From contig CM061231.1 in assembly GCA_030844895.1 (NCBI GenBank), forward strand, positions 152,735,889-152,799,888: a stretch of DNA of 64,000 nt, in the 5' to 3' direction. This DNA is from Ambrosia x helenae (Eukaryota; Streptophyta; Magnoliopsida; Asterales; Asteraceae). Positions 33,677-45,057 of this stretch are shown here, piece by piece. Position 1 is the stretch's first letter. Every line of letters begins with the position of its first letter. The notes below the pieces were generated by a model, which searched no databases, was not told the origin of the DNA, and was given only the letters and a program-made list of their open reading frames with translations. Position numbers and translations under genes: made by a program.

Positions 33677-36399
33677 TGTCACACCCTCAAATTCCACGTG
33701 CGGGGTTTTACCGCGAGGCGCGTGACAAACCAGGATCTAAGTCAACAGTCACAATAAACGACACTATATGATACGTAAAAATGACACAAACAAACCAACA
33801 ATTTTTCATAAATAATCCATCGCTGCGGAATCGTAAAACTTTATTACAACCCAGAATGCAAAAGTAGGTAAGTCTGAAAAGCTAAGTAAAATGCATATGA
33901 ATCCTAGACGCCGTGAGACTCCGTGCGCCTATGATAAGCTGCTACCTCAACGACCTGAGACAAACATGCTAAAAACGTCAGCAAATAATGCCGGTGAGTT
34001 CACAGGTTTTATATTAAACGTTTAAGTAGTTAAAGCCATCATGTTATCACTATGTTAGAAATGATAGCGTTATCTAGACGCATGAATAATACTACTACGA
34101 CCGGAAACCATTATAGACAACGATATATGATTTTGCCCGAAACGATTATGCTTATGACCGAGACAATATGCACCAGCCTGGCTCCCAGCAGGAGCCGGCG
34201 GGTGGGGTCTGTCAGTCCCAATAGATCTATCCACATTTCCCCCGTTATGCTATCCAGCATATTCATGGTTTCCCCGGGACTTTACGTATCGTATAGCACA
34301 AATGAATTTAACACTAGTATAACATGATAATTTATGAAATATGTATAAGCATGTGTCTCCCCCAAAATGTAAAACGTAAAGTGGGGCCGTGAAACTCACC
34401 TGATGCTGCTTCCCACTCTAAAACAAGTAAACCTACTCAATAGACGGCACCAAATACCGGTGACCTATCATGACGAGCGTATAAGGTGTTAGACTAACAA
34501 CCAGTGGGTTGATTAGTCCCTAACAGTCCAGACCATGAGCGTGTACATATGAAATGATGTTTAAACGTTTAACCGACCACACCAGACAAGACCCGACATC
34601 CCATTGGTGACCCGACATCCCACGTGTAAGCCGAAAGCAAGATATCATGCAACATATGCAATTAAACACTTCATACGCGCAAGAGTTCTCCTAGTCTAAC
34701 ATATCGGTCAATTAACGCATAACTAAGTCCGAACACGTGTTACCAAGTCATTGGACATGTCACGGGGTTCCTAACATGTTCCTAGGCGTCAATCCGTGTT
34801 TCGGGATGTTAAAATATACATATAGCAGTTGTACACGCGATTAGGAAGCAAACATGTGATTAGGAAAAGTGAACTAGTGATTAGGAGGGTCAAAATGGCG
34901 AGTAGGGTTGTAATCACCAGTAATAATGGCGATTGGGCTCCTAATCGCCTATAGTTCAGGCGATTGGGAGCCAATCGCCTATAATAAGGGCGATTAGGAC
35001 CCCCATTCGCTAGTTCTGATCTGTTCCGTCCTTTTTGCGCGTTTAACCCTCCAAATCATATCCGAAACATTTGTAAACACCCAATATCCAACCCAAAACA
35101 TTAACCCAACTATTTCAAGCAAAAACCCCTAATTTATCATCACCCTAGCCGTCCCGAATGCATGTGTTTTCCCAAAATAGCAATATTATCATGTAAACAT
35201 CACATCCTCATGCAAAACTTACCCTAAATAGCATATATTCAGATTTCATCACATAATGATGTTGTCCAAAAATATCTTACTGTTCTAGCATCATCCTAGA
35301 GTAAACCCTAACCTCAAACAATCAACAAAACACAACATATCATCATCAACCCACCATAATCACTCAAACGGGTCAAAACGCCTAATATCAATATTATACA
35401 TCTATGAACCTTCAAACTCCTAGGTTATCATCATATTAACTCATTTAGATCAGAAACACAATAATAACACAAGAATAATCATGTTTAAACGATAAAAATC
35501 CTATCTTGCATGAATACATCACATATAACAAGTATAGATGTTTGGGCTTGTTTTGAAACTGATTTTAATGAGTTTTCAAAGACACAAATGTTTATAAATC
35601 AGGTCTGGACCTTTAGGGATCAAAACAATATCATTATAAAGGTTTGGGATGAAGAACACACCTTGAAATGGTGAGATTATGAGGTGTAAGGCTTGGAAAT
35701 GTGATTTCTTGCCCAAAAACGTGTTGCAGAGGTTGGATAAGGTGTGGGGTGGCTTTGGGGTGTATTAGGGTTTCACAAATGATGTTTTAAAACATAAGGA
35801 TGGTATTTATAGGCGTTTTTAGTCGTCACATGCAGTATAGGCGAGTACAGGGATGTTGTAGGCGAGTAGGGCTGTAATCGCTGGTAGCAACTAGCGATTA
35901 GCCTGTATTCGCCCTTAGGGCTCTTCTACTCGCTATTTATACTGGCGATTAGGCTTCCCCATGTGGCCTAATCGCCTATAGCAGATATATCCGGGTTTTT
36001 GGCGCGTTAAACCCTATTTTAACATATATAAACACGTTTTCACATACTGACAAGTCGCATAATGATAATAAGTACATAATGCACGATAACTAACACGATC
36101 CCATCCGATCACCAATTCCCGGGACTCAAGACTTGCGTGTGTGCAATAAGTCCGGCGATTCTACAAATCGCCAATCCTTGTACACGTGGTTATGGATCGA
36201 CACCCAATGATCCCTCGGACCATTGTAACGACTCCCGATGATTCCCGAATCATCGACACGACTCAACCGACCCGGTCAAGTATGTTATTAAGTAGTTGTT
36301 TTCAATGTTTTCGTTGAGGTAGACTCGTATGTATGCAAAGTATGAAACGTATGTATGTAAAGTATGAAAAGTATTAACCTGAATATGCCGGGTGTCACA
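33677..36399 (-). repeat. 5' LTR of the nested gypsy element
   Basis: About 2.7 kb, from TGTCACACC to GTGTCACA. It is a different LTR family from the surrounding solo LTR but shares blocks such as gtcagtcc-caatagatctatc and aaactcacct. It holds clusters of the motif ggcgatt/aatcgcc at 34890-35015 and 35836-35985 and a minus-strand TATA box at 35811-35804. The partner 3' LTR is missing. Confidence 0.75.
35804..35811 (-). promoter_or_regulatory. LTR TATA box
   Basis: TATAAATA on the minus strand inside the 5' LTR. The ggcgatt cluster lies directly upstream on that strand, the position expected of the U3 enhancer. Confidence 0.55.
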
Positions 36400-37348
36400 C
36401 AACTAAAGATTAAATGAAACGGCATTAATCAAACGGACTTACATGCTCGTTTAAGGTTCGAAAATGAAAGAACACAACACAAAGGACCTGCGCCGATTTA
36501 GACGACCTCTAGATGTAATTAGATCGAAATTATAGTGGGTTTATGTTGTGCAAGGCTCGTTGAATGATTAGAAATGATCTATTTATAGTGTTACTTGAAA
36601 AATCCAACCGTTTGACTTGAATAAGGTGCTCGACGGTTACAAGCTTTATAACATGATTAAACACGATTAAATACTCATTATAGGCGATTAATGGTCCTTG
36701 TAACAGCTTATATTGTTGGAGAAACGATTTGGGAGCATTAAAAATAAGTAATACGCAAAAAAAAAAACTGTTGCCAGAATCAATGGCCGCTGGCCGGAAT
36801 TTTTGCCGGAAAATTGGCCGGAAAAACGTGGAGGAGGGAAGGAGAGGAATCAGATTTTGAAACTTTGATGTTTTGACACAATTAGTCCCTCTATGTATAA
36901 CTAAGTTAGTTTTATTATAATTTAGTTAGTTTTTCCCTTTATAAAACTAACCAAGTTAACTTACTTAACCTAAAACGTTTTTAAAACTTCATAAAACTTA
37001 AACTTTTATCAAGCTACAAAATAAATTTATATTATTTTATAAACCTTTACCATAAAATTTTGATATTTCCACAACTTTCGATAAACTTTAATCGTTTAAA
37101 TTTAACAAAAATCCATCGAACTTTAAAAACAAATTTTTTTTATAAAAATCAAATATCGTTCAATATACGCATACGACTTAAAACGTAGATACGGTCCATA
37201 ATAAATTCAAATGATGAACATTGAGTTCGCTCTTTTATTAAGTTTGAAAACGACTAACTTACAAGGACTAAAATAGAAATATTTGAATACATGAAGGACT
37301 AAAATTGACAACTTGCTAAAAGATGAGGGTGACGGTTGTCACAATAAG

Positions 37349-37998
37349 GCTGGCTGGAGGTCACAACCGATTCCCCTCTGTTCCTACAGTTCCGTCACTA
37401 TCTCCTATGTTCCTCTCTCTACAACTCTCGATCCATTCTGTTCCTATAGTTTCGGTGACGGATCGATGGTGGGTAGATGAAGAAAGCTATAAGCATGTTA
37501 AAGAGGTGGAGATGAAGAAAGGTGAGGAAACAGAGAGATCTTCATAACCACCAGTCCACTCGCCGGAGACGAAGACGACGGTGGACACTCCGTCGGAGTC
37601 ATTCTAAACACTGGTCGCGGGGATTGATTTATGGTGGAGATGAAGAAAGCTAGGGTTTGGATGATAAAGGGGGAAGATGATGAACGTGATGTGTTTGCTG
37701 TTTCACATTTTTTTTTAATTTTTGTGTATTCATCCATTAATCCTACACATATAGAGATTCAACCTACATTTGTCCTACACATATCGAAATCATCCTTCAC
37801 TGTAAATTAGGATTGATATGAAAGAATATATTTTGAAATTGAATTATGAGTTTCATTAATTTAACTAGTTTAGGATGGTTACAAAAAACTAATCATTTAT
37901 TTAACATTAAGTACAATTATTATATGGAGGATTCCTATTGGTTTAAATTTTTTTTCTCCTCTTATAATACTTTTTCTTCTCATTTGAACTCTCAACAT
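37349..37998. mobile_element. Partial (TA)n-type element, right end only
   Basis: The right end (cttcttctcatttgaactct, then a (TA)n tract) matches the right end of the element at 40273-41115. Repeated motifs cctacacatatcgaaat also match that element. The part at 37349-37700 is gene-like (cggtgacggatcgatggtgg, gccggagacgaagacgacgg) but no convincing coding exon is seen. The solo LTR at 27523-37343 inserted at its left. Confidence 0.5.
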
Positions 37999-38001
37999 AT
38001 A

Positions 38002-38044
<43 letters not shown>

Positions 38045-38047
<3 letters not shown>

Positions 38048-40232
38048 AAGGTTAGAATGGAAACCTTATGAAATTGAAGAAACCTTGCAAACCCCATCCT
38101 AGCCATCCATTCAACATCATCAATGGCCATCATTTTTTTAGAATTTTGATTTAAATTAAATAGGTGAGGGAGTGTGAATAAAGACAATAAGGGCGTTTGG
38201 CTTTTCTGAAAAACATCTTTCGAAAGCTGACTTGACACCCATCACATCATCTTTCTCTCTTACTTTTTGCACATTCCCTTTAGAAAAATCAGACACACTG
38301 TTGCATATGTTAGATATGTTTTGTTACACACGTTAAAGATCTATTCTTACATACGTTAAGACCATGATACAAACCTGACCTAATGTGTGATGTCTTGTTG
38401 CATACGTTAAAATTGATAACAAGTATCAGACATATTGTTACATATGTTAGAGTTGTTATAAAACACATAGAATGTATAATTCAATTAAAAACATTACAGA
38501 TCAAACATTCAAACGTACACAATAATGTTCCCTACAAATGACAAACAATAGTAACATATGAAACAGATGCTAAAAACAATAAAAAAACGGTCATTACAAT
38601 CAACAAATGCTAAAAAAATATCATAACAAAAAAATCTATCTATATTTCATTCTTGGTAATCATCTTCATCTTTAATGCAAAAAATATACCCACCTACAAA
38701 AAGAAAACAAAATCATTAAAAAAGGTTAATTAATATGTAAACCTACATGTTAACCTACGTGTTAACGTATGCTACCTACGTGTAAACTTGATTAATGACT
38801 TTTGTTTAATTAATATATGCAACTGGTGTTGAAAGTAACATGTGTAACAGATGCAACATACAATCTTAAAAAAACCCGTAGAATTAACAAATATGTACCA
38901 TTTCTAGAATTCAATTCAATTTCTCCAATTTAACCACACAACAAAAAAATAACCAACACCAAAACCCAAAAAACAATAATAAACATGAATCAATAACAAA
39001 ACCCAAAAACAATAACAAACCTGAATCATAACACAAAAAAATAAAAATTCCCAGAATTCTAAACCCAAAAAAACAATTCCCACTTACTACTGGGAAGGTC
39101 ATAAAACTGTATAGATGTATAACATACGCATATGCAACTTATTTCTGGTGTAACATACGAAACAAATTATATATATTATAACAAAAAACATACATATTTT
39201 TTCAAAAGCTATAGAAATAATAATACTTGCTACTTATGCATGAAATAATATAAAACAATTCAATAACATATGTAACTAGCATTGAGACTAACAGGTCTAA
39301 CTTATGTAAGAGTTAACTAAAGATTAAGAGTTTAATATGAAACACAAAATCCACCATTTTTTTTAACATATGAACAAAAGTTATTTGATATCCACTGTGA
39401 GATAGTAATGAAAAAAATATATAATACCCAAAGTGAAAGATTTATTCTTTTATAGGAATTAAAAAAACCCAAATCAATGATATTAATTATTTCAAATTAA
39501 ACCTAAATAAACTCCAAACAGGGATCGAACCAACGGTGTTTTCCGACCATTTTCAACTCAATGGCCATTCTGAAAACATGTAAACAAAACCCCCAAAATT
39601 ATTTCAAATTAAAACATAAATAAACCTAAAAATTACAAAAAAAAAAACTAACCGGTTGTGTTGACAGGGACGATGACGACGGTGGTGAATGGTTCTGTGG
39701 TGGGCTTCGATGATGATGCTAGTGGTTGTTGTTTCGATGTTGTGGTTGTTCGATGAATGGAAGACTGTGGTGGTGACGTTCGACGATGAGGATAATGGTC
39801 GTTGTAGATGATGATGGTGGTGGCTAACGGTGATGGGCGGTGGTCTAGGTGGTTGATGGTGGTGAGGCGTCTGGGTTCGTGACCGTCTTCCACGTACAAC
39901 CTTTGAGCTAGACGGATGTGGTGTGTCTTAACAAACCATAGCCACCGATTTTTGTTGTAGATCTGGTTTTTAAATAGGTGTTTGTCGCAAATCTAGTTTG
40001 AGAGAGGAGAGCAGAGAGGGAATTAAGAGAAACAAAATTTGAAAAAATGAGAGAGAGATGAAGACATATATATCTGACATGAGGGTTGAAAAAGAGAAGA
40101 GAAGGGAAATGACTTAAATACCCTTTGTTGAATAAAAAATAATTTACTTTAGATGGATGATGTGAAGCATTATGGTCCATTGGATGGGGTTTCTAGAGTT
40201 TATTCATTTTAGAGGGTTTTTCCTCTATACTT

Positions 40233-40235
<3 letters not shown>
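38045..40235. mobile_element. (TA)n-flanked element with gene-like interior (family 1, copy 1)
   Basis: Ends aggaaggttagaatgg...ttgaagaaacc and, inverted, ggtttctagagtttattcat...cttcct, lying between (TA)n tracts at 37999-38044 and 40236-40272. It is related, in reverse orientation, to 56756-59821: blocks around 38200-38280 and 38641-38690 match 59570-59690 and 59155-59200. Near its right end on the minus strand (about 40160-39650) it has a leader-like section (ctctctct, agagagg) and an 83-codon low-complexity ORF. This may be captured host sequence. No transposase. Confidence 0.7.
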
Positions 40236-40272
<37 letters not shown>

Positions 40273-40275
<3 letters not shown>

Positions 40276-41115
40276 GTAGGATCATTTGAGAAGAATTTTA
40301 ATTTAAGAAAAAAAAGAAATAACATTAAATATTTTAACTCATTTCACATTAATTATCCAATTAATTAGTTTTAAATATTTTATCTTACACACATCAAAGC
40401 TTGTCCTACATATATCAAAATTCATCCTACACAAATCGAAATTATCATACTTTTATCCTACACATATCGAAATTATCATCAGGTTTATCTTACACACGTA
40501 GAAATTCATCCTACACATACCAAAATTTATCCTTCATTATACATTATATTTGCTTTAGAGATATATATTTGAAAAAGAATTATGATTTCATTTATTTAAC
40601 TAGTTTATGGGAGTTACAAAAACTTAAAAGTTGAGCTTACCACCAAAAGAGAGAAACCAGGCCTTCCATCCGTCAATCCTTTTTCTGATATTCATTTTTA
40701 AATCATTCAAATATGATGTTTTTCTTCTGCCTTTGAAGATAGGGGCATCAAAATACACAATAGGGGACTCTTGAACCGAAAACCAGTCCAATGATGAATT
40801 AAAGCGATATTTGTGTTTTTTGAAGAGCAGATAAAGCGAACTTCTTTTGAATTAAATCAAAGAATATAAGAAGTGGCTTGGAGAACACCTTTTGGATTTT
40901 TTATAATTTGAAAGGCAACTAGTGCTCTTTGAGGAGAAGGGCTTGGGCTTGTTGTCGAACGAGATGGGGTTTTTCTCACGGTCTTACTCTATAAAATGAC
41001 TTTTTGATTGAATAAGCTATAACATTAAATACTACTATTACGTGGAAGATTTCTATTGGTTTAATTTTCTTCTTTTTATTCTTACAATAAAATTTATTCT
41101 AATTTGAACTCTCCA
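40273..41115 (+). mobile_element. (TA)n-flanked element (family 2, copy 1)
   Basis: Left end agggtaggatcatttgagaa and right end attctaatttgaactctcca, between (TA)n tracts at 40236-40272 and 41116-41133. Many tcctacacatatcgaaatt-like motifs lie in the left third. The middle (40640-40980) is unrelated, possibly captured sequence. Confidence 0.65.
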
Positions 41116-41133
41116 CTATATATATATATATAT

Positions 41134-41450
41134 GGGGATGGTTATCTTGAGAACGTTAAATATCACGAGAATCGTGAGAAAAAGTGAGAAAACCAATCAA
41201 AAACATTTTTTTTCAATACAAACCTAATTATAATTAAAATACAACATTAAAAAATGAAATTTCTTTCTAAATAATTCATCTTTTCTTGCAAAAACACTCT
41301 AATGTTAACTTTTTACACATGTGTAAATGAAACATTTTACACATGTATAAACAATAAATTTAAACACGTGTAAAAACAATGTATTTTCGTATATGTTTAC
41401 ATTTTTACGCGTAAATTGTGTTTTTGAGATTGTATTTTTACGCGTAATTT
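41134..41450 (+). mobile_element. Truncated Mutator-like MITE
   Basis: Starts ggggatggttatcttgagaa and follows 21333-21740 block by block (cacatgtgtaaatgaaac, tttttacgcgtaaattgtg) but stops before the right inverted end. A (TA)n tract lies on each side. Confidence 0.7.
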
Positions 41451-41474
41451 TCATATATATATATATATATATAT

Positions 41475-41897
41475 AGGGGATGGTTCGTTACAGAAGAGGT
41501 TTAAACACGAGAAGTGCGAGAAGAAGATTAATAATTCATTTTTATCATTTAAAAAAAAATAAGAATATATGGAAGTTGTTGAAATGTGTTGTTTATTCAT
41601 CTATCTTGAAAATAAAACAAATATATGAAACAATTTCATTAACTTATATAACATACACATGTACAAATTTTGTGTAGGAACATTACCTACGCATAATATC
41701 ACACATGTGTAGGAAAGAGTTTAAACCTTAAAAAACATTTGATTGCATTAATTTAATTAGTTTTTGTATATATAACATAAACAATAATATATAAATTGTA
41801 AAAGCTTCAAAAATATATGAACCATTACTAATAAAAAGTAATATTTAGGTTTCTTCTCACACTTCTCGCACTAAAACACTCTTCTGAAAATAACTCA

Positions 41898-41900
<3 letters not shown>
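41475..41900. mobile_element. (TA)n-flanked foldback MITE
   Basis: Left end aggggatggttcgttacaga...cgagaagtgcgagaag. The right end carries the inverse (cttctcacacttctcgca...cttctgaaaataactc). Flanked by (TA)n tracts at 41451-41474 and 41901-41945. Non-coding. Confidence 0.75.
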
Positions 41901-41948
<48 letters not shown>

Positions 41949-41976
41949 TGTGTGTGCGTGTATGTGTGTGTGTAAA

Positions 41977-43255
41977 GAGTTCAAATAAGAAGAAAATGTG
42001 TTTTAAGACCATAATGTACCTAAGGTGAAAATTTCAAGTTCCATGGGGCATTAATTGACACGTGGCATGTGAGGCCATTAAGGGATTCAAATTAGGATGT
42101 GATGTAATGGTAAGGTAAAAAAATTTCTAGCCCTTCCAATCATTTAATATTAACTACTATTATTTTTATTTTGAAAAAACAAATAATATTTCATAAAACT
42201 TTTTTCATTAAACAAAAATAGAAAAGATTACACTACCATACAAAAAAAGACATACTTAAAAAAGAGATACGAAACATGCTAAAAAAATAAAAATATGAGA
42301 CAATCTAAAGATTGTATATATTGTGCATTTTAGCCAAGCGTAACGCATCTCCCGTGAGGTGGTCGATCGGCTTAGACAAAAAAAAGAGTGTTTATAAAAA
42401 GAAAGGAAGAAGATGAAAAAATGGGTGTGAGAGGTGTGGTTTAAATAGCTGATATTGTTTAAATTTGTTTTTTTTTTAAATTCGAACGTTACAAATTGGA
42501 CCGTTCGAAAGCTTGCAAACTATTGGTCCATAATAAAAACGCCGTGGAAATTTTGTTGGAGGTCAAAAAACGCCCCCATAAACTTAGGGGGCGGTGTTTA
42601 ATTTGGTTGTGGGCATGGATTTGGGCAAAAACGCCCCAAATCTATTTCAATTACATATGGTCTAAGAAGGAAAAGAACAAATTCTAACCAATACAAATCT
42701 TTCATTTAATAATTGTATTGAATGTTAAATTTTTTTTTGAAAAGTGAACTTCATTAAAACAAGCAACCGGCCCTCAAAACAAGGACCGACGCCAACCAAC
42801 TACAACATATACAAAGGAAAAGATGACCAATTGTTCCAAACTAAATTTTTAAACCTCGATCTAGCCCTTAGCCAAAGAAAAGACAACGCTTTTATTTTTA
42901 AATAAATGAAACTCATAATTCATTTTTAAAATAAGTTGTTCCAAAGCAAACCTTATTTGGAGTGAAGGATAATTTCGATATGTACAGGATATATATGTAT
43001 GATGAATTTTTATATGTGTAGGATAAACGTATGATAATCACGATATGTGTAGGATAAACACATGATAATTTTGATATATGTAGGATGAATTTTCATATGT
43101 GTAGAACAAATTTTGATAATGTGTAGAATAAAGTGTTAATGACTAAAAAAGAGATGATAATTAATGTAAGAAGAGTTAAACTATTTAATGTTTTACCATT
43201 ATGTAACTTCTTCTTATTGTTCTTACATTAAGTTTCTTCTCATTTGATCATCCCA
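41977..43255 (-). mobile_element. (TA)n-flanked element (family 2, copy 2, reversed)
   Basis: Its left end (gagttcaaataagaagaaa) is the inverse of the right end of 40273-41115, and its right end (cttctcatttgatcatccca) the inverse of that element's left end. The tacacatatcg motifs appear inverted as cgatatgtgtagga. It contains a LINE 3' tail (42731-42860). The left boundary is blurred by a (TG)n tract. Confidence 0.65.
42731..42860 (-). mobile_element. LINE 3' tail (minus strand)
   Basis: Minus strand reads gttggttggcgtcggtcctt ... tgaagttcacttttc followed by an A-run, the form of plant L1 3' ends. Only the tail remains and the 5' edge is approximate. Confidence 0.5.
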
Positions 43256-43501
43256 TATATATATATATATGTTAGTTTTCAAACCTCATGAACACTAGTT
43301 TATTAAAAGAATACTCGATAAATTAATAACTCGATAAAATTATAGTTTGTCGAGTCTCAACTTGGGACCAATACAAAATTTGACCCAATCAATGAAATAA
43401 AAAAATAATAACTTTTTTGAAATCTCAGTGTATATATATATCGGTCCCAACGAAAATATAGACTAACAATTCATAAAAGATTCCAAATCTAATATCAACT
43501 A

Positions 43502-44719
43502 GTGAAAAGTGAACAGTCCTTGTGCGGTATAAAGCTAAATAGTGATGAGGCTGCTATATTGAAACAAACTAAGTTAATTATTTGGGATGAGGCTCCAATG
43601 ATTCATAAACATGCTTTTGAAGCACTTGATCTTACAATGAAGGACGTCTTGAAGTCAACTTCTTCAGTTAATTCTGAGTTGCCTTTTGGTGGTAAGGTTA
43701 TGGTTTTAGGTGGTGATTTTAGACAGATCCTTCCTGTTGTTCCCAATGGTAGTAGAAGAGATATTTTAAATGCCTCAATAACTTCCTCTCCTATTTGGAA
43801 TAGTTGCAAAGTGCTTACATTAACCAAAAACATGAGGTTAACGTTGGGTAACAACACATTTGAAACCGAAGAAACAAAGCTATTTGCAAACTGGCTTCTT
43901 GAATTAGGTGAGGGTAAAGTTGGTGATTCAATTCATGATGATGAGGCAGATGTGGAGATTCCGGATGATCTTCTTATTAAGGATTCATCAGATCCGATTT
44001 CAAGATTAATTGACTTCGTCTACCCTTCACTTCTTCAACTTTACAAAGATAAAGATTACTTTGGAGAACGAGCAATACTTGCACCTACAAACGAAGTAGT
44101 ACATGACATTAATGAAAGGTTGCTTTCATTGTTGCCTGGGGATGAAGTCGAGTATCTAAGCTCTGATAGTATATGTCAGATTGAGAACGCTAATAACCGT
44201 TCGCAGGAAGACTTATATTCTCCTGATGTCCTTAATGGTTTAAAAATTTCTGGGTTGCCTAATCATCGATTAACACTAAAGGTCGGTGTTCCCGTTATGT
44301 TGTTGAGAAACATAGATCAGCAAAATGGTTTGTGTAACGGTACGCGATTACGAATCACCAAACTTGCAAAGCGTGTTATCGAGGCCGAAATCATATCAGG
44401 TGGAAACATTGGTATCAAAACTCTTATTCCTAGAATAAATATGATACCATCTGATATCAAGATTCCTGTAAAGTTCCAAAGGCGTCAATTTCCAATAAGC
44501 GTATGTTTCGCAATGACCATCAACAAAAGCCAGGGTCAGTCTTTATCTAAGGTTGGATCGTATTTAAGAGAACCTGTATTCTCACATGGCCAACTTTATG
44601 TTGCTTTGTCAAGAGTTAAAAGCAGGGCAGGAGTGAAGTTACATATACTGGATGATAATGGGAATGTGAAAACTAAAACCAGAAATGTGGTGTATAAAGA
44701 AATATTTAGTGATATTTGA
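43502..44719 (+). pseudogene. Helitron helicase, C-terminal part
   Basis: An open frame of 405 codons, with no ATG at its start, encodes the C-terminal part of a Pif1-like superfamily 1B helicase. Visible motifs: Walker B region LIIWDEAPM; GGDFRQILPVV; LTKNMR; AILAPTNEVVHDIN; FAMTINKSQGQSL; and VALSRVKSRAGVKL. The Walker A motif, the N-terminal half of the helicase and the rolling-circle Rep nuclease are missing, so it is 5'-truncated. It lies 97 bp upstream of a Helitron 3' end. This pairing identifies it as the RepHel gene of an autonomous Helitron rather than the cellular PIF1. The stop appears natural. Confidence 0.9.
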
Positions 44720-44815
44720 ATAAAATTTGTATTCGTTGTTTTATACTTCAATACAATATTTTTACTGTATTTTTCTTATACGTTATAATTCCCTAAATAG
44801 ATGTACGTTGGTGAA

Positions 44816-44843
44816 CCGCGTGTACACGCGGGCAAAAATCTAG
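44816..44843 (+). mobile_element. Helitron 3' terminus with perfect hairpin
   Basis: A 16-bp palindrome ccgcgtgtacacgcgg (44816-44831), then gcaaaaatCTAG ending at 44843, followed by a host T. It belongs to the truncated Helitron encoding the helicase. Confidence 0.88.
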
Positions 44844-45057
44844 TATTTAATATACAGAGAAAAAATGTGCATTGAAATTGCTTTTGTAATTTATTTTTTA
44901 TACCATGAACTAACTTTTTATTTATTAAGATTAGAAATTAGTCCCAACATTAATTTGTTATATAAGTTTTACTATATATCTTAACTAGAAGTGTTGGTGA
45001 GTTTGTTCCGAAACTTAATGTGGTGATTAGCGAAGAAGGATTTCAATCGGTTGCTCA

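Larger units (their letters stand above)
29571..36399 (-). mobile_element. 3'-truncated Ty3/gypsy (Tekay/Del-like) element nested in the solo LTR
   Basis: On the minus strand: a 5' LTR (36399-33677), a tRNA-iMet primer site, a leader, and gag-pol ending abruptly near 29571. The C-terminal pol region, polypurine tract and 3' LTR are missing, and pol runs directly into sequence of the host solo LTR. Assignment to the Tekay/Del chromovirus side rests on the gag type, the tRNA-Met primer site and the RT/integrase style. No chromodomain is left to confirm it. Confidence 0.8.
27523..37343 (-). mobile_element. Solo LTR of a gypsy element, split by a nested retrotransposon
   Basis: Starts TGTAACACCCC (27523) and ends GGTTGTCACA (37343), flanked by ATAAG at 27518-27522 and 37344-37348. 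LTR sequence occupies 27523 to about 29570 and 36400-37343, roughly 3.0 kb. Removing a 467-bp MITE leaves about 2.5 kb, close to the 2.6-kb LTRs at 47926-55271. Several blocks are colinear with those LTRs (start, AT-rich middle, ttcttccccaattt, tttatagtgtta near the right end). The rest (about 29571-36399) is a second, inserted element. Confidence 0.8.

Noticed and set aside
39648..39899. 83-codon His/Thr/Pro-rich ORF as a host gene
   Set aside because: It lies inside a (TA)n-flanked element and has low complexity and no domain. It is kept only as possible captured sequence within that element.
43502..44719. Cellular PIF1 DNA helicase gene
   Set aside because: It lacks Walker A and any start codon and lies 97 bp from a Helitron 3' hairpin with CTAG, so it belongs to a Helitron.
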